DNA from: Clostridiales bacterium
GTDB lineage: Bacteria; Bacillota; Clostridia; Oscillospirales; Oscillospiraceae
DNA length: 64,000 nt
Assembly (NCBI GenBank): GCA_020859945.1
Contig: JAJBVG010000079.1
Span: 32,218-96,217, forward strand
Direction of reading: 5' to 3'
Positions 1 to 9,001 of this stretch are shown piece after piece. A program made the position numbers and the translations under genes. The notes under the pieces are model-generated. The model saw only the letters and a list, made by a program, of their open reading frames with translations. It was not told the origin of the DNA and did no database searches. Each line of letters opens with the position of its first letter. Position 1 is the stretch's first letter.

Positions 1-908
1 TTGCCATCGCCGACGCCACCACTCTGACCGAGGCGGGCTATGTGGGCGACGATGTGGAGAACATTCTGCTGCGCCTGGTGCAGGCCGCCGACTACGACGT
101 GGAACTGGCCGAGCGGGGCATCATCTACGTGGACGAAATTGACAAAATCGCCCGCAAAAGCGAGAACACCTCCATCACCCGGGACGTTTCCGGCGAGGGG
201 GTACAGCAGGCGCTACTCAAAATTCTGGAGGGCACCGTTGCCAACGTACCGCCCCAGGGCGGGCGCAAGCACCCCCACCAGGAGTTCATTCAGGTGGACA
301 CCACCAACATCCTCTTTATCTGCGGCGGCGCTTTTGACGGCATCGAGAAAATCATTGAGGACCGCACCGACCGCACCAGTATCGGCTTCGGCGGCGAGCT
401 GCTGAGCAAGAAGGAGAAGCAGGCCACCTCTCTGTTGAAGGAACTGCAACCCCACGACCTGTTGAAGTTCGGTATCATCCCCGAACTGATTGGCCGTCTG
501 CCGGTCATCACTACCCTCAGCGCTCTGGACCGGGACCAGCTGGTGCAGATTCTGACCCAGCCCAAAAACGCCTTGGTCAAGCAGTATCAGAGGCTGATGG
601 AGTACGACCAGGTGCAGCTGGAGTTCCAGCCGGAGGCGCTGGAGGTCATCGCGGAGGCCGCCCAGGACCGGGGCATCGGCGCTCGCGGCCTGCGGGCCGT
701 GGTAGAGGACACCATGAACCAGCTGATGTACATGGTCCCCTCCGACCCCACCATCACCAAGGTGACCATTACCGCTGACTGCGTCCGGCACACCGGGGAG
801 CCGCTGATCGAACGGAACCCCAGCCAGACCCGCCGCATCCCGCCCCGCCGTACAGCGGGCGGTGTCTCCCAGGACGCCAAAAAACGCCGCCGGGGGACCG
901 CATCCTGA
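1..908 (+). CDS. clpX: ClpX, ATP-binding subunit of ClpXP protease (5' truncated)
   Basis: AAA+ unfoldase that feeds substrates to ClpP in the cytoplasm. The frame is open from base 3 and begins inside the AAA+ domain ([17 protein letters not shown]), so roughly the first 130 residues, including the zinc-binding domain and Walker A, lie outside the window. Visible features are Walker B (IIYVDEIDK), the GAFDG segment, the RTDRTSIGF region and the sensor-2 motif GARGLR. The C-terminal tail is basic (KKRRRGTAS). It is followed by lon and engB, the classic Firmicutes clpX-lon-engB order. The identity is clear; only the N-terminus is missing because of the window edge. Confidence 0.97.
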   Translation, partial: AIADATTLTEAGYVGDDVENILLRLVQAADYDVELAERGIIYVDEIDKIARKSENTSITRDVSGEGVQQALLKILEGTVANVPPQGGRKHPHQEFIQVDTTNILFICGGAFDGIEKIIEDRTDRTSIGFGGELLSKKEKQATSLLKELQPHDLLKFGIIPELIGRLPVITTLSALDRDQLVQILTQPKNALVKQYQRLMEYDQVQLEFQPEALEVIAEAAQDRGIGARGLRAVVEDTMNQLMYMVPSDPTITKVTITADCVRHTGEPLIERNPSQTRRIPPRRTAGGVSQDAKKRRRGTAS

Positions 909-1047
909 GCGGTGATCGGACGAACCAGTAAAACAACAAATCCCAGGGCGATACCGCCCAGGAGAAGCTCTACGCAGGGGCCTGGGCGTGTTCGCTCTGA
1001 GTCCCTGCGCCTTTCTCATTGTTTCCCATTGTAAGAGGAATCTGACC

Positions 1048-3480
1048 ATGAACGAAGAACTGATTTCCGAACCTGTTGCCAACACAACGGATATGCCCGC
1101 AATGGCCCTGCGGGGCCTGACGATTTTCCCCGGCATGACCGTCCACTTCGACGTGGGGCGGGAGGCGTCCATCCGGGCGCTGAACGTTGCCATGGAGGAT
1201 GGTGACACCATCTTTCTGGTGACCCAGAGGGACCTGTCCGTGGAGGAACCGGAGCAAAAGGACTTGTACGGCATGGGCACCATTGTGGCCGTCCGCCAGC
1301 TGCTCCGTCTGCCGGGGGACAACGTGCGCATTATGGTGGAGGGCCTGTCCCGCGCCCGACTGGTGGAGTTGCGGGAGACCAAGCCCTACCTCATCGCCGC
1401 CGTGGAGAAAATTCCCAACGTCACCATCTCCGGCACCCCCCGCAGCGAGGCAGTGCTGCGCCAAACCTACGAGCTGTTTGAACACTATGCCGAGTTGTCC
1501 CCCAAGATGGCCCCGGAGGTGGTGCTGACGGTCATTTCCAGCCGGGACCCAGCGTATCTGGCGGACTTCATCGCTCAGAACATCGCCATCCGCACCGAGG
1601 ACAAACAGAGCATTTTGGACGAGATGCGGCCCCTCCGCCGCCTGGAGAAACTGAACGCCATCCTCAAGCGGGAGGGCGAGGTGCTGGAGCTGGAGCATGA
1701 CCTGGACGACAAAATGCAGGAGCATATGAACCAGGTCCAGAAGGATTATTACCTGCGGGAGCAGCTGAAGGTCATTCAGAGCGAGCTGGGCGAGGGGGAG
1801 GACAGCGACAGCGACCTCCAGGAGTACGCCGACAAAATCGCCCAGGCCAATCTGCCCCAGGAGGTGGAGGAGAAGCTCAACAAGGAGCTGAAACGGCTGG
1901 CAAAGCAGCCCTTTGGCTCTGCTGAGGGTTCGGTTATTCGCAACTATCTGGACGTGTGCCTGGACCTGCCCTGGAACAAACGTACCAAGGAGCGGGTCAA
2001 CCTGGAGGCGGCCCGGAAGGTGCTGGACGCCGACCACTACGGCATGGAAAAGGTCAAGGAGCGCATTTTGGAGTTTATTGCCGTGCGCAAGCTGGCTCCG
2101 GACCTGCGGGGGCAGATCATCTGCCTGGCGGGGCCTCCCGGCGTAGGCAAGACCTCCATTGCCGCGTCCCTGGCCAAGGCCATGAACCGGAAGATGGCCC
2201 GTATCTCCCTGGGCGGCATCCACGATGAGGCGGAGATCCGCGGTCACCGCAAGACCTATATCGGGGCTATGCCCGGCCAGATCATCAAAGCCGTGGAAAA
2301 GGCGGGCAGTTCCAACCCGCTGATTTTGCTGGACGAGGTGGACAAGCTGGGCAGCGACTACAAGGGCGACCCCTCATCTGCTCTGCTGGAGGTGCTGGAT
2401 GCCGAGCAGAACGCCACCTTCCGGGACAACTTCCTGGAGCTGCCCTTCGACCTGTCCGATGTGCTGTTTATCACCACCGCCAACGATTTGGGCGCTGTCC
2501 CCGCCCCTCTGCGGGACCGGATGGAGGTCATTGAGCTGTCCTCCTACACCGACGAGGAAAAGCTGCAAATCGCCCGCCGCCATCTGTTGCCCAAGGAGAT
2601 GAAGCGCCACGGCGTCAATGGCCGCAACTTCCGGGTCACGGACGACGCTATTCGGGAAATTATCGCCGGGTACACCATGGAGTCCGGTGTGCGGCAGCTG
2701 GAACGGCAGCTGGCCCGGCTGTGTCGCCGGGGGGCCATGCAGCTGGTCAGCGGCGAGACCAAGCGGGTCACAGTCAACGGGGACAACCTGGAAACATTCC
2801 TGGGCATCCGCAAGTATCACCGGGAACGGTACGACCACACGCCCCAGGTGGGTGTGGTCAACGGCCTGGCTTGGACCTCCGTGGGCGGCGAAATGCTGGA
2901 GGTGGAGGTCAACGTGCTGCCCGGCACCGGCAAGGTGGAACCCACCGGCAACCTGGGCAGCGTCATGCAGGAATCCTGCCACTCTGCCATCTCCTATATC
3001 CGCTCCGCTGCGGACAAGCTGGGGGTGCCTGCCGACTTCTACCAGAACAAGGACATTCACATCCACTTCCCGGAGGGGGCCGTCCCCAAGGACGGGCCTT
3101 CCGCCGGTGTGACCATCACCACCGCCATCGTCTCCGCCCTGACCAACACGCCGGTCAAACCGGACGTGGCCATGACTGGTGAGGTGACGCTGCGGGGCCG
3201 GGTGTTGCCCATCGGTGGCCTGCGGGAAAAGACCATGGCGGCCTATCGCGCCGGGATGAAAACCGTCATCATCCCCAGGGACAACGAAAAGGACCTGGAG
3301 GAAATTGACCCCACCGTGGCTGGGGCGCTGCGGTTTGTCACCGCCTCCCAGGTGGACGCGGTGCTGGCCGAGGCGCTCATCTCCCTGCCCACCGGCAGGG
3401 CGGAGGAGCCGAAGTTGGAAAATCCCCTGCTCCCGGTGGAACACAACGGCCCGGAACAGGGCCTGACCATTCAACAGTGA
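1048..3480 (+). CDS. lon: ATP-dependent Lon protease (LonA type)
   Basis: Cytoplasmic ATP-dependent serine protease that degrades damaged and regulatory proteins; 810 residues, the usual LonA length. Order: N-terminal LON substrate domain (about 1-200), coiled linker, AAA+ domain with Walker A GPPGVGKT (362-369) and Walker B ILLDEVDK, then the S16 protease domain. The catalytic dyad is Ser685 (in DGPSAG) and Lys728 (in GGLREK), 43 residues apart as in E. coli. ATG 1048 was chosen because AAGAGGA lies just upstream; an in-frame GTG at 988 has no such site and would add 20 atypical residues. It lies 139 bases after clpX and 7 bases before engB. Confidence 0.97.
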   Translation: MNEELISEPVANTTDMPAMALRGLTIFPGMTVHFDVGREASIRALNVAMEDGDTIFLVTQRDLSVEEPEQKDLYGMGTIVAVRQLLRLPGDNVRIMVEGLSRARLVELRETKPYLIAAVEKIPNVTISGTPRSEAVLRQTYELFEHYAELSPKMAPEVVLTVISSRDPAYLADFIAQNIAIRTEDKQSILDEMRPLRRLEKLNAILKREGEVLELEHDLDDKMQEHMNQVQKDYYLREQLKVIQSELGEGEDSDSDLQEYADKIAQANLPQEVEEKLNKELKRLAKQPFGSAEGSVIRNYLDVCLDLPWNKRTKERVNLEAARKVLDADHYGMEKVKERILEFIAVRKLAPDLRGQIICLAGPPGVGKTSIAASLAKAMNRKMARISLGGIHDEAEIRGHRKTYIGAMPGQIIKAVEKAGSSNPLILLDEVDKLGSDYKGDPSSALLEVLDAEQNATFRDNFLELPFDLSDVLFITTANDLGAVPAPLRDRMEVIELSSYTDEEKLQIARRHLLPKEMKRHGVNGRNFRVTDDAIREIIAGYTMESGVRQLERQLARLCRRGAMQLVSGETKRVTVNGDNLETFLGIRKYHRERYDHTPQVGVVNGLAWTSVGGEMLEVEVNVLPGTGKVEPTGNLGSVMQESCHSAISYIRSAADKLGVPADFYQNKDIHIHFPEGAVPKDGPSAGVTITTAIVSALTNTPVKPDVAMTGEVTLRGRVLPIGGLREKTMAAYRAGMKTVIIPRDNEKDLEEIDPTVAGALRFVTASQVDAVLAEALISLPTGRAEEPKLENPLLPVEHNGPEQGLTIQQ

Positions 3481-3487
3481 GGGAACT

Positions 3488-4072
3488 ATGAATCTGCACA
3501 ACGCGGAATACGTGCGCTCCGCCGCCAAAGCGGGAGACTTCCTCCACGACGGGCGGGCGCAAATCGCCATGGCGGGGCGCTCCAACGTGGGCAAGTCCTC
3601 GGTCATCAACCGGCTGCTGGACCGCAAAAACCTGGCCCGGGTGGGCAACTCCCCCGGAAAGACCCGTCAGGTGAACTATTTTCTCATCGACAACAGCTTT
3701 TATCTGGTGGACCTGCCCGGCTACGGCTACGCCAAGGTTTCCAAGGCGGAGCGGGACCGCTGGGGCCAACTGATGGAGGCGTACTTTGCCGACGAGCAAA
3801 TCACCCTGGGGCTGCTCATCGTGGACGCTCGGCACAAGCCCACCGCCGATGACTGCACCATGGCCCAGTGGTTCAAGGACACCGGCTGCCCCTTCGCGGT
3901 GGTGGCCAACAAGCTGGACAAGCTGAAAAAGTCCGAGGTAGAACCCAACCTGGCCCGCATCCGGGAGACCCTGGAGCTGGGGGAGGACGTGCCGCTGGTG
4001 GCCTTCTCCGCCGAGAAGGGGACAGGCAAGCAGGAACTGCTGAATCTCGTCCTGGGCTGTCTGGCGAAGTAA
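3488..4072 (+). CDS. engB: Ribosome biogenesis GTPase EngB (YsxC/YihA)
   Basis: Small TrmE-Era-EngA-like GTPase needed for late assembly of the 50S ribosomal subunit. The 194 residues match the family size. G1 is GRSNVGKSS (30-38), G3 is DLPGYG and G4 is NKLDK, all intact. The ATG follows the lon stop by 7 bases with a GAGGGAA ribosome site, so it is probably co-transcribed with lon. A strong hairpin starts 14 bases after the stop and may end the transcript. Confidence 0.96.
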   Translation: MNLHNAEYVRSAAKAGDFLHDGRAQIAMAGRSNVGKSSVINRLLDRKNLARVGNSPGKTRQVNYFLIDNSFYLVDLPGYGYAKVSKAERDRWGQLMEAYFADEQITLGLLIVDARHKPTADDCTMAQWFKDTGCPFAVVANKLDKLKKSEVEPNLARIRETLELGEDVPLVAFSAEKGTGKQELLNLVLGCLAK

Positions 4073-4085
4073 AAAAACATCTCGA

Positions 4086-4113
4086 CGGCCCTTTTCCCCC
4101 CAGAAAAGGGCCG
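4086..4113 (+). terminator. Hairpin after engB, probable terminator
   Basis: Perfect 11-bp inverted repeat (CGGCCCTTTTC at 4086-4096 with its complement at 4103-4113) and a 6-base loop, followed only by TTT. The U-tract is short, so termination is likely but not certain. Confidence 0.55.
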
Positions 4114-4116
4114 TTT

Positions 4117-4390
4117 GAGCCTGTCGTAAAACGACAGGCTCTCGACCAAAATCACGGATTTTGGTCGAAAGTGCGGCCCCGGCAGCGCACGCGCAAGCGC
4201 GCACGTTTGGGGCCTCCCTGTGTGCTTTTGCCGGTACACGCCCGGCTAAAAGCACGGATTTCAATTTATTTTGTTGCTTACGCAACAAAACTCCTGCGGA
4301 GGGCTTCCATAACTTTTCATTATACTTAATTCTGTTGGAAATAACTTTTTTGACAACCTGTCATAGCCCTTTTCGCCCGCAGAAAAGGGC
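4117..4390. repeat. Cluster of inverted repeats in a 348-base gene-free region
   Basis: The stretch 4073-4420 has no credible gene. Besides the hairpin after engB it holds a perfect 11-bp stem at 4117-4127/4131-4141, a perfect 12-bp stem at 4142-4153/4157-4168, an imperfect long stem at 4222-4234/4242-4255, a 9-bp stem at 4269-4277/4282-4290 and a 9-bp stem at 4366-4374/4382-4390. The last stem resembles the first one after engB (both contain GCCCTTTTC and GAAAAGGGC). The first three follow one another with almost no spacing. This looks like a mosaic of intergenic palindromic repeats rather than one regulatory RNA. Confidence 0.6.
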
Positions 4391-4420
4391 CGCTTTTTGC
4401 AAGTGAAGGGAGCGTACATC

Positions 4421-5077
4421 ATGAGGACCAACGTTTTGCTGAACACCTACGCCTTTCAGGAGCCGTGGGCGGCGGCCTGGCTGGAACGACTTTTAAAGCC
4501 CGATATGCGGGCCACGGTGGTGGCTTTCTCCTTCAATGCGGGCATGGATGAGGTACAGGCCGCCTCAGAGGGCCACCGCCGTGACCTGCTGCCCGCCTTC
4601 GCCCACTACGGCATCGGCCCGGAGCAGGTGGAGCTGGTCAACTGGTTCCGGGACACCCCCCAGACCGCTCGGCAGAAGATCCAGAACAGCGACATCCTGT
4701 TTTTTACCGGCGGCTGGCCCGACCACATGATGTACCGGCTGGGCCGGTGGGAGCTGATAGAACTCATTGAGCAGTTCGACGGCATCGTCATGGGGTGCAG
4801 CGCCGGGGCCATGGTGCAGATGAAGCGCTACCACATCACCCCGGACGAGGACTACCCCAACTTCGTCTACCTGTCCGGCATGGATATGCTGGATCGGTTT
4901 TACATCGAGGTCCACTACCGGGAGACCGACCTCCAGCACGCCAGCATTGACCGGGTGCGCCGGGAGCGGGGAAAACCTGTCTTTGCCATGTACAACGACG
5001 GCGGCCTGCTGGTGCAGGGAGACTGCGTCACGCCCATGGGCCGGGTGCGGCTGTTTTTGCCGGAAAAAGCAGAATAA
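4421..5077 (+). CDS. Peptidase S51 family protein (dipeptidase E/cyanophycinase-like)
   Basis: 218-residue protein with the class-I glutaminase-like fold of family S51, serine peptidases that cleave Asp-X dipeptides or cyanophycin. The nucleophile elbow is GCSAG with Ser127, and the preceding FFTGGWPDHM segment fits the family's conserved glycine-rich strand. No signal peptide is visible, so it is probably cytoplasmic. ATG 4421 has AGGGAG about 9 bases upstream; a TTG at 4397 is in frame but less likely. It is monocistronic, between the hairpin cluster and a bidirectional terminator. The substrate cannot be deduced from sequence. Confidence 0.8.
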   Translation: MRTNVLLNTYAFQEPWAAAWLERLLKPDMRATVVAFSFNAGMDEVQAASEGHRRDLLPAFAHYGIGPEQVELVNWFRDTPQTARQKIQNSDILFFTGGWPDHMMYRLGRWELIELIEQFDGIVMGCSAGAMVQMKRYHITPDEDYPNFVYLSGMDMLDRFYIEVHYRETDLQHASIDRVRRERGKPVFAMYNDGGLLVQGDCVTPMGRVRLFLPEKAE

Positions 5078-5085
5078 AGCGTCAA

Positions 5086-5119
5086 AATCCCCTCCAACCA
5101 TTTGCGGCTGGAGGGGATT
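5086..5119. terminator. Bidirectional terminator between convergent genes
   Basis: Perfect 11-bp stem (AATCCCCTCCA at 5086-5096 with its complement at 5109-5119) and a 12-base loop. It lies between the S51 peptidase (plus) and purD (minus) and can serve both. Confidence 0.75.
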
Positions 5120-5145
5120 CGTGTGTTTAACTGTGTTTCAGGAGA

Positions 5146-6408
5146 TCACTCCACCCACACCTTGCCGATGTCGGTGCGGAAGTGCATATCTTTCCAGGTG
5201 ATGGGCTTTGCGGCGGCGTAGGCGTTGTCCACCGCCTCGGCCAGGGTCGCACCCCGGGCGGTGACGCCCAGCACCCGTCCGCCGTTGGTCAGGTATTCCC
5301 CGTTGGGACCAAACTTGGTGCCCGCGTGGAACACATAGGCGTCCTTCACCTGGTCCAGGCCGGAGATGACATTGCCCTTCTCATAGCTGAGGGGGTAGCC
5401 GCCGGAGGCCAGCACCAGGCAGCAGGCCGCGCCGCCCTTCCACTTGATGTCGATCTGGTCCAGAGTACCGTCCACGCAGGCGTTGAAGATGTCAAAGAGA
5501 TCGGTGTCCAGTTGGTAGAGCAGGGGTTGGGTCTCCGGGTCGCCAAAGCGGGCATTGTACTCCACCACCTTGGGGCCGGTGGGGGTCAGCATCAGCCCGA
5601 AGTAGAGCACGCCCTTAAAGGGACGGCCCTCTGCTTTCATCGCGGCCATGGTGGGAGCGAAAATCTCCCGCATACACTGCTCCGCGATTTCCGGGGTGTA
5701 GTTGGGGGAGGGAGTAAACGCGCCCATGCCGCCGGTGTTAGGGCCTTCGTTGCCGTCATAGGCCCGCTTGTGGTCCTGGGAGGAGAGCATGGGGACCACG
5801 TGTTCCCCGTCGGCAAAGGCCAGCACCGTGACCTCTGGCCCGGTCATACACTCCTCGATGACCACCGTGGAGCCGGAGGCGCCGAACTTGCCGCCCTCCA
5901 TCATGTCCCGGACGGCCTGCTTCGCCTCATCCACCGTGGCGGCCACGGTGACGCCCTTGCCCAGGGCCAGGCCGTCGGCCTTGACCACGATGGGCGCGCC
6001 CTGCTGGTCGATGTAGGCCAGAGCCTCTGCCTCGTCGGTGAAGGTCCGGTACTGGGCGGTGGGGATGTGGTACTTGGTCATCAGCTCCTTGGAGAACGCC
6101 TTGGACGCCTCGATGATGGCGGCGTTTTTGTGGGGGCCAAAGGCTTTCAGCCCGGCCTCTTCCATGGCGTCCACCATGCCCAGGGCCAGGGGGTCGTCTG
6201 GGGCCACCATGACAAAGTCCATCTGGTTCTCCCTGGCCCACTGGACCATCGCGTCTACATCGGTGGCCCCGATGGGGACGCAGGTAGCCACAGAAGAAAT
6301 GCCCGCGTTGCCGGGGGCGCAGTACAGCTCCGTCACCTTGGGGGACTGGGCCAGTTTCCAGCAGATGGCGTGCTCGCGGCCACCGCCGCCGACTACTAAT
6401 ACTTTCAT
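5146..6408 (-). CDS. purD: Phosphoribosylamine-glycine ligase (GAR synthetase)
   Basis: Second step of purine synthesis: ATP-dependent joining of phosphoribosylamine and glycine. The 420 residues are standard length. The N-terminus reads MKVLVVGGGGREHAI, the PurD signature; the ATP-grasp core includes KADGLALGKGV, and the conserved RFGDPE motif is present. ATG 6408 was preferred over GTG 6417 because GGGAG sits 8 bases before it. It is the last gene of a minus-strand unit after a deaminase and an acetyltransferase. It is separated from the main pur operon by a terminator, so it is probably controlled separately. Confidence 0.97.
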   Translation of the reverse strand: MKVLVVGGGGREHAICWKLAQSPKVTELYCAPGNAGISSVATCVPIGATDVDAMVQWARENQMDFVMVAPDDPLALGMVDAMEEAGLKAFGPHKNAAIIEASKAFSKELMTKYHIPTAQYRTFTDEAEALAYIDQQGAPIVVKADGLALGKGVTVAATVDEAKQAVRDMMEGGKFGASGSTVVIEECMTGPEVTVLAFADGEHVVPMLSSQDHKRAYDGNEGPNTGGMGAFTPSPNYTPEIAEQCMREIFAPTMAAMKAEGRPFKGVLYFGLMLTPTGPKVVEYNARFGDPETQPLLYQLDTDLFDIFNACVDGTLDQIDIKWKGGAACCLVLASGGYPLSYEKGNVISGLDQVKDAYVFHAGTKFGPNGEYLTNGGRVLGVTARGATLAEAVDNAYAAAKPITWKDMHFRTDIGKVWVE

Positions 6409-6452
6409 TTGAAACACTCCCGTTTTTTAGAATCGTGTAAAAATCGCGTCAA

Positions 6453-6941
6453 TCAATACCCAAAGGTGCCTTCTAAGGACTCGTCGTTGTCGATCCAGTC
6501 CTGCACCAGAATCTCCCGGTATTCGTCCTCCGTATCCCGGATAAAGACGTTTTTGATGCCCGCGTTGATGATGAACCGCTTGCACAGGGAGCAGCTACAG
6601 GAATTTTTGATATACTCCCCGGTGGAGACCTCTCGTCCGGTGAGGTACATGGTCGCGCCGATCATTTTGTTGCGCTCTGCGCTGATGATGGCGTTCTGCT
6701 CGGCGTGGACGCTGCGGCACAGCTCGTACCGTTCCCCCCGGGGGATTTTCAGCTGCTGCCGGATGCAATAACCCAAATCGGTGCAGTTTTTTCGTCCCCT
6801 GGGTGCGCCCACATAGCCGGTGGAGATGACCTCGTCGTTGTTGACGATGACCGCCCCATAGCGGCGGCGCAGACAGGTCCCACGCTGGGAGACCACGTCC
6901 GCCAGGTCCAGGTAATAGTTGATTTTGTCGCGTCTGGCCAT
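6453..6941 (-). CDS. Deoxycytidylate (dCMP) deaminase-like protein
   Basis: Zinc-dependent deaminase of the dCMP/ComEB family; dCMP deaminase makes dUMP for thymidylate synthesis. 162 residues. The active-site HAE motif is at 79-81 with Glu81 as proton shuttle, and the zinc cysteines lie in CSLC (117-120). The usual proline before the first cysteine is replaced by serine, and three cysteines occur within six residues. GAGGG lies 8 bases before the ATG. It sits between an acetyltransferase and purD, which fits a nucleotide-supply role. dCMP rather than another cytidine substrate is inferred from the family. Confidence 0.85.
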   Translation of the reverse strand: MARRDKINYYLDLADVVSQRGTCLRRRYGAVIVNNDEVISTGYVGAPRGRKNCTDLGYCIRQQLKIPRGERYELCRSVHAEQNAIISAERNKMIGATMYLTGREVSTGEYIKNSCSCSLCKRFIINAGIKNVFIRDTEDEYREILVQDWIDNDESLEGTFGY

Positions 6942-6954
6942 AGTATTGCCCTCG

Positions 6955-7563
6955 TCAGTAGTCTGTCACGTCGAATTTATGGTCTTTGAAATAATAGTCC
7001 CGGTCTGCCTCAGTGATTTGCCGAATCAGCTTACAGGGGTTCCCTGCGGCAATCCAGCCCGCTGGGATGTCCTTGGTGACGACGCTGCCCGCGCCAACCA
7101 CCGCGTCGTCCCCGATGGTCACGCCGGGGAGTACCACCACGTTGCCGCCCAGCCAGACGCGGCTCCCGATGGTGATGGGGATGCCGTACTCATAGTAGGA
7201 GAGGCGGCTGTCCGGGTGGATGGGGTGTCCCGCCGTGTAGAGAGAGACGTTGGGGGCGAACAGGCAGCTGTCCCCGATGGTCACCTTTCCCACGTCCAGG
7301 ACAGTCAGGTTGTAGTTGATGAAGCAGCCGCTGCCCAGCTCGATGTTCCAGCCGTAGTCGCAGTGGAAGGGCGGCTCGATGCAGGAGCCTTCCCCGACCT
7401 TGCCCAACAGTTCCCGCAGCTGGGCGGAGAGGGCTTCGTGTTCCCAGGGCGGCGTCTGGTTGTAGGTGTAGATTTTCCGCTTGCAGGCGTCCCGTTCCTC
7501 CGGCAACCCATCAAAATCAGCCCGGTAGGGCAGGCCCGCCAGCATCCGTTCCTTTTGGTTCAT
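6955..7563 (-). CDS. Maltose/galactoside O-acetyltransferase family protein
   Basis: Left-handed beta-helix acetyltransferase using acetyl-CoA. The 202 residues and the N-terminal MNQKERMLAGLPYRA match the Maa/LacA family, which starts with a short helical domain. Hexapeptide repeats run through the middle and C-terminal half, with the catalytic histidine in YTAGHPIHP. The C-terminus has AGNPCKLIR, the usual AGxPAKxIR closing motif. CGGGAGG precedes the ATG. The acceptor is unknown; family members often acetylate sugars for detoxification. It is the first gene of the unit ending in purD. Confidence 0.9.
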   Translation of the reverse strand: MNQKERMLAGLPYRADFDGLPEERDACKRKIYTYNQTPPWEHEALSAQLRELLGKVGEGSCIEPPFHCDYGWNIELGSGCFINYNLTVLDVGKVTIGDSCLFAPNVSLYTAGHPIHPDSRLSYYEYGIPITIGSRVWLGGNVVVLPGVTIGDDAVVGAGSVVTKDIPAGWIAAGNPCKLIRQITEADRDYYFKDHKFDVTDY

Positions 7564-7595
7564 CGTGTACCTCCCGAAATGTGATTTCTGGTTCC

Positions 7596-7601
7596 ATTAT
7601 A
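7596..7601 (-). promoter_or_regulatory. -10 box for the acetyltransferase-deaminase-purD unit
   Basis: On the minus strand a perfect TATAAT lies about 33 bases before the acetyltransferase ATG. No good -35 box is seen 16-18 bases upstream, so this promoter is tentative. Confidence 0.45.
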
Positions 7602-7643
7602 CACGACTTTCCAGCCGGTGAACAGCCTTTTTTTCGCACATCG

Positions 7644-7671
7644 AAAAAGGGCAGGGGAGTGTCCCCTGCCC
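7644..7671 (-). terminator. Terminator of the main pur operon
   Basis: Perfect 10-bp GC-rich stem (GGGCAGGGGA at 7649-7658 with 7662-7671) and a 3-base loop. On the minus strand it is followed by five U. It begins 8 bases after the purH stop and separates purE-purH from the purD unit. Confidence 0.85.
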
Positions 7672-7678
7672 AAACTGG

Positions 7679-8854
7679 TCAATGGTGGAACAGCCGGATA
7701 CCGGTGAAGCACATGGTAATGCCGTGGCTGTTGCAGGCCGCGATGACGTTGTCGTCCCGGATGGAGCCGCCCGGCTCGGCGATGTACTTCACGCCAGACT
7801 TGAACGCCCGCTCCACGTTGTCCCCGAAGGGGAAGAAGGCGTCGGAGCCGCAGGACACGTCGCTCATCTGGGCGATCCAGGCTTTTTTCTCATCTTCGGT
7901 CAGCACTTCGGGCTTGACCTTGAAGTTCTCCTGCCACACGCCCTCGGCCAGCACGTCCTCGTACTCGTTGGAGGTGTACACGTCGATGGCGTTGTCCCGG
8001 TTGGGGCGGCGGATGCCGTCTACGAACTGAAGGCCCAGCACCTTGGGGTGCTGGCGCATCCACCAGTTGTTGGCCTTGTCGCCCGCCAGACGGGTACAGT
8101 GTATGCGGCTCTGCTGGCCCGCGCCCACGCCGATGGTCTGGCCGTCCTTGACGTAGCAGACGGAGTTGGACTGGGTGTATTTCAGGGTGATGAGGGCCAC
8201 GATCAGGTCGATTTTGGCGGCCTGGGGCAGCTCCTTGTTGTCGGTGACGATGTTGGACAGCATTTCCTCGTCGATTTTCAGGAAGTTGTGGCCCTGCTCA
8301 AAGACCACGCCGAAGATCTCCCGGCGCTCCTGGGACTTGGGGACGTAATCGGGGTCGATTTGAATAACGTTGTAGTTGCCCTTCTTCTTGGTCTTGAGGA
8401 TAGCCAAAGCCTCGTCGGTGTAGCCGGGGGCGATGATGCCGTCAGAGACCTCGTTTTTCAGGTAGGCGGCGGTGGCGGCGTCGCAGACGTCGGAGAGGGC
8501 GGCCCAGTCGCCGTAGGAGCAGAGCCGGTCAGCGCCCCGGGCGCGGATGTAGGCGGCGGCGATGGGAGTGATGTCCGCGTCCTTGTCTACAAAGTAGATG
8601 GCCCGGTCGATGTCGCTGAGGGGCTTGCCCACGGCGGCCCCGGCAGGGGAGACGTGCTTGAAGGACGCGGCGGAGGGCATACCGGTGGCCTCTTTCAGCT
8701 CCTTGACCAGCTGCCAGGAGTTGAAGGCGTCCATAAAGTTGATATAGCCGGGCTTGCCGTTGAGGACGGTGACGGGCAGCTCGCCCTCGGACATGTAAAT
8801 TCTCGAGGGTTTCTGGTTGGGGTTACAGCCGTATTTCAGTTCCAGTTCTTTCAT
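7679..8854 (-). CDS. purH: AICAR formyltransferase, stand-alone (PurH-type transformylase without cyclohydrolase domain)
   Basis: Transfers formyl from 10-formyl-tetrahydrofolate to AICAR, the ninth step of purine synthesis. 391 residues, compared with about 510-530 for bifunctional PurH. The N-terminus starts directly in the transformylase domain (KYGCNPNQKPSRI), with no MGS-like IMP cyclohydrolase domain. The AFKHVSPAG-type motif appears as SFKHVSPAGAAVG and the C-terminal SDAFFPFGDNVERA and EPGGSIRDD motifs are intact. ATG 8854 has GGGAGG 8 bases upstream; GTG 8860 is too close to it. The missing cyclohydrolase step is supplied by the neighbouring purO. It is the last gene of the operon. 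Confidence 0.93.
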   Translation of the reverse strand: MKELELKYGCNPNQKPSRIYMSEGELPVTVLNGKPGYINFMDAFNSWQLVKELKEATGMPSAASFKHVSPAGAAVGKPLSDIDRAIYFVDKDADITPIAAAYIRARGADRLCSYGDWAALSDVCDAATAAYLKNEVSDGIIAPGYTDEALAILKTKKKGNYNVIQIDPDYVPKSQERREIFGVVFEQGHNFLKIDEEMLSNIVTDNKELPQAAKIDLIVALITLKYTQSNSVCYVKDGQTIGVGAGQQSRIHCTRLAGDKANNWWMRQHPKVLGLQFVDGIRRPNRDNAIDVYTSNEYEDVLAEGVWQENFKVKPEVLTEDEKKAWIAQMSDVSCGSDAFFPFGDNVERAFKSGVKYIAEPGGSIRDDNVIAACNSHGITMCFTGIRLFHH

Positions 8855-8910
8855 GTTCACAGCCTCCCAAATGAGTGAGTTGGTAATGATGTTCGTTCAA
8901 CCTGATAAAA

Positions 8911-8945
8911 ATTAGCAATTAGCAATGTGCAATGTGCAATTATCA
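8911..8945. repeat. Heptamer tandem repeat, five units
   Basis: Five adjacent 7-base units: ATTAGCA twice, ATGTGCA twice, then ATTATCA. They lie in the 147-base gap between purO and purH. Related arrays with the same 7-base period occur at 9801 and 20067. Confidence 0.75.
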
Positions 8946-9001
8946 GCTGTCGGATGTTGCCACTAAAAACGTGGCTGATTCAATGGGATAACCAGTAAGA
9001 A

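Noticed and set aside
4081..4400. Small protein genes in the hairpin region
   Set aside because: Several short frames exist but none has a start with a ribosome site, and their translations are dictated by the inverted repeats.
8911..8945. CRISPR-like array
   Set aside because: Units are only 7 bases with no spacers, and no cas genes occur in the window.
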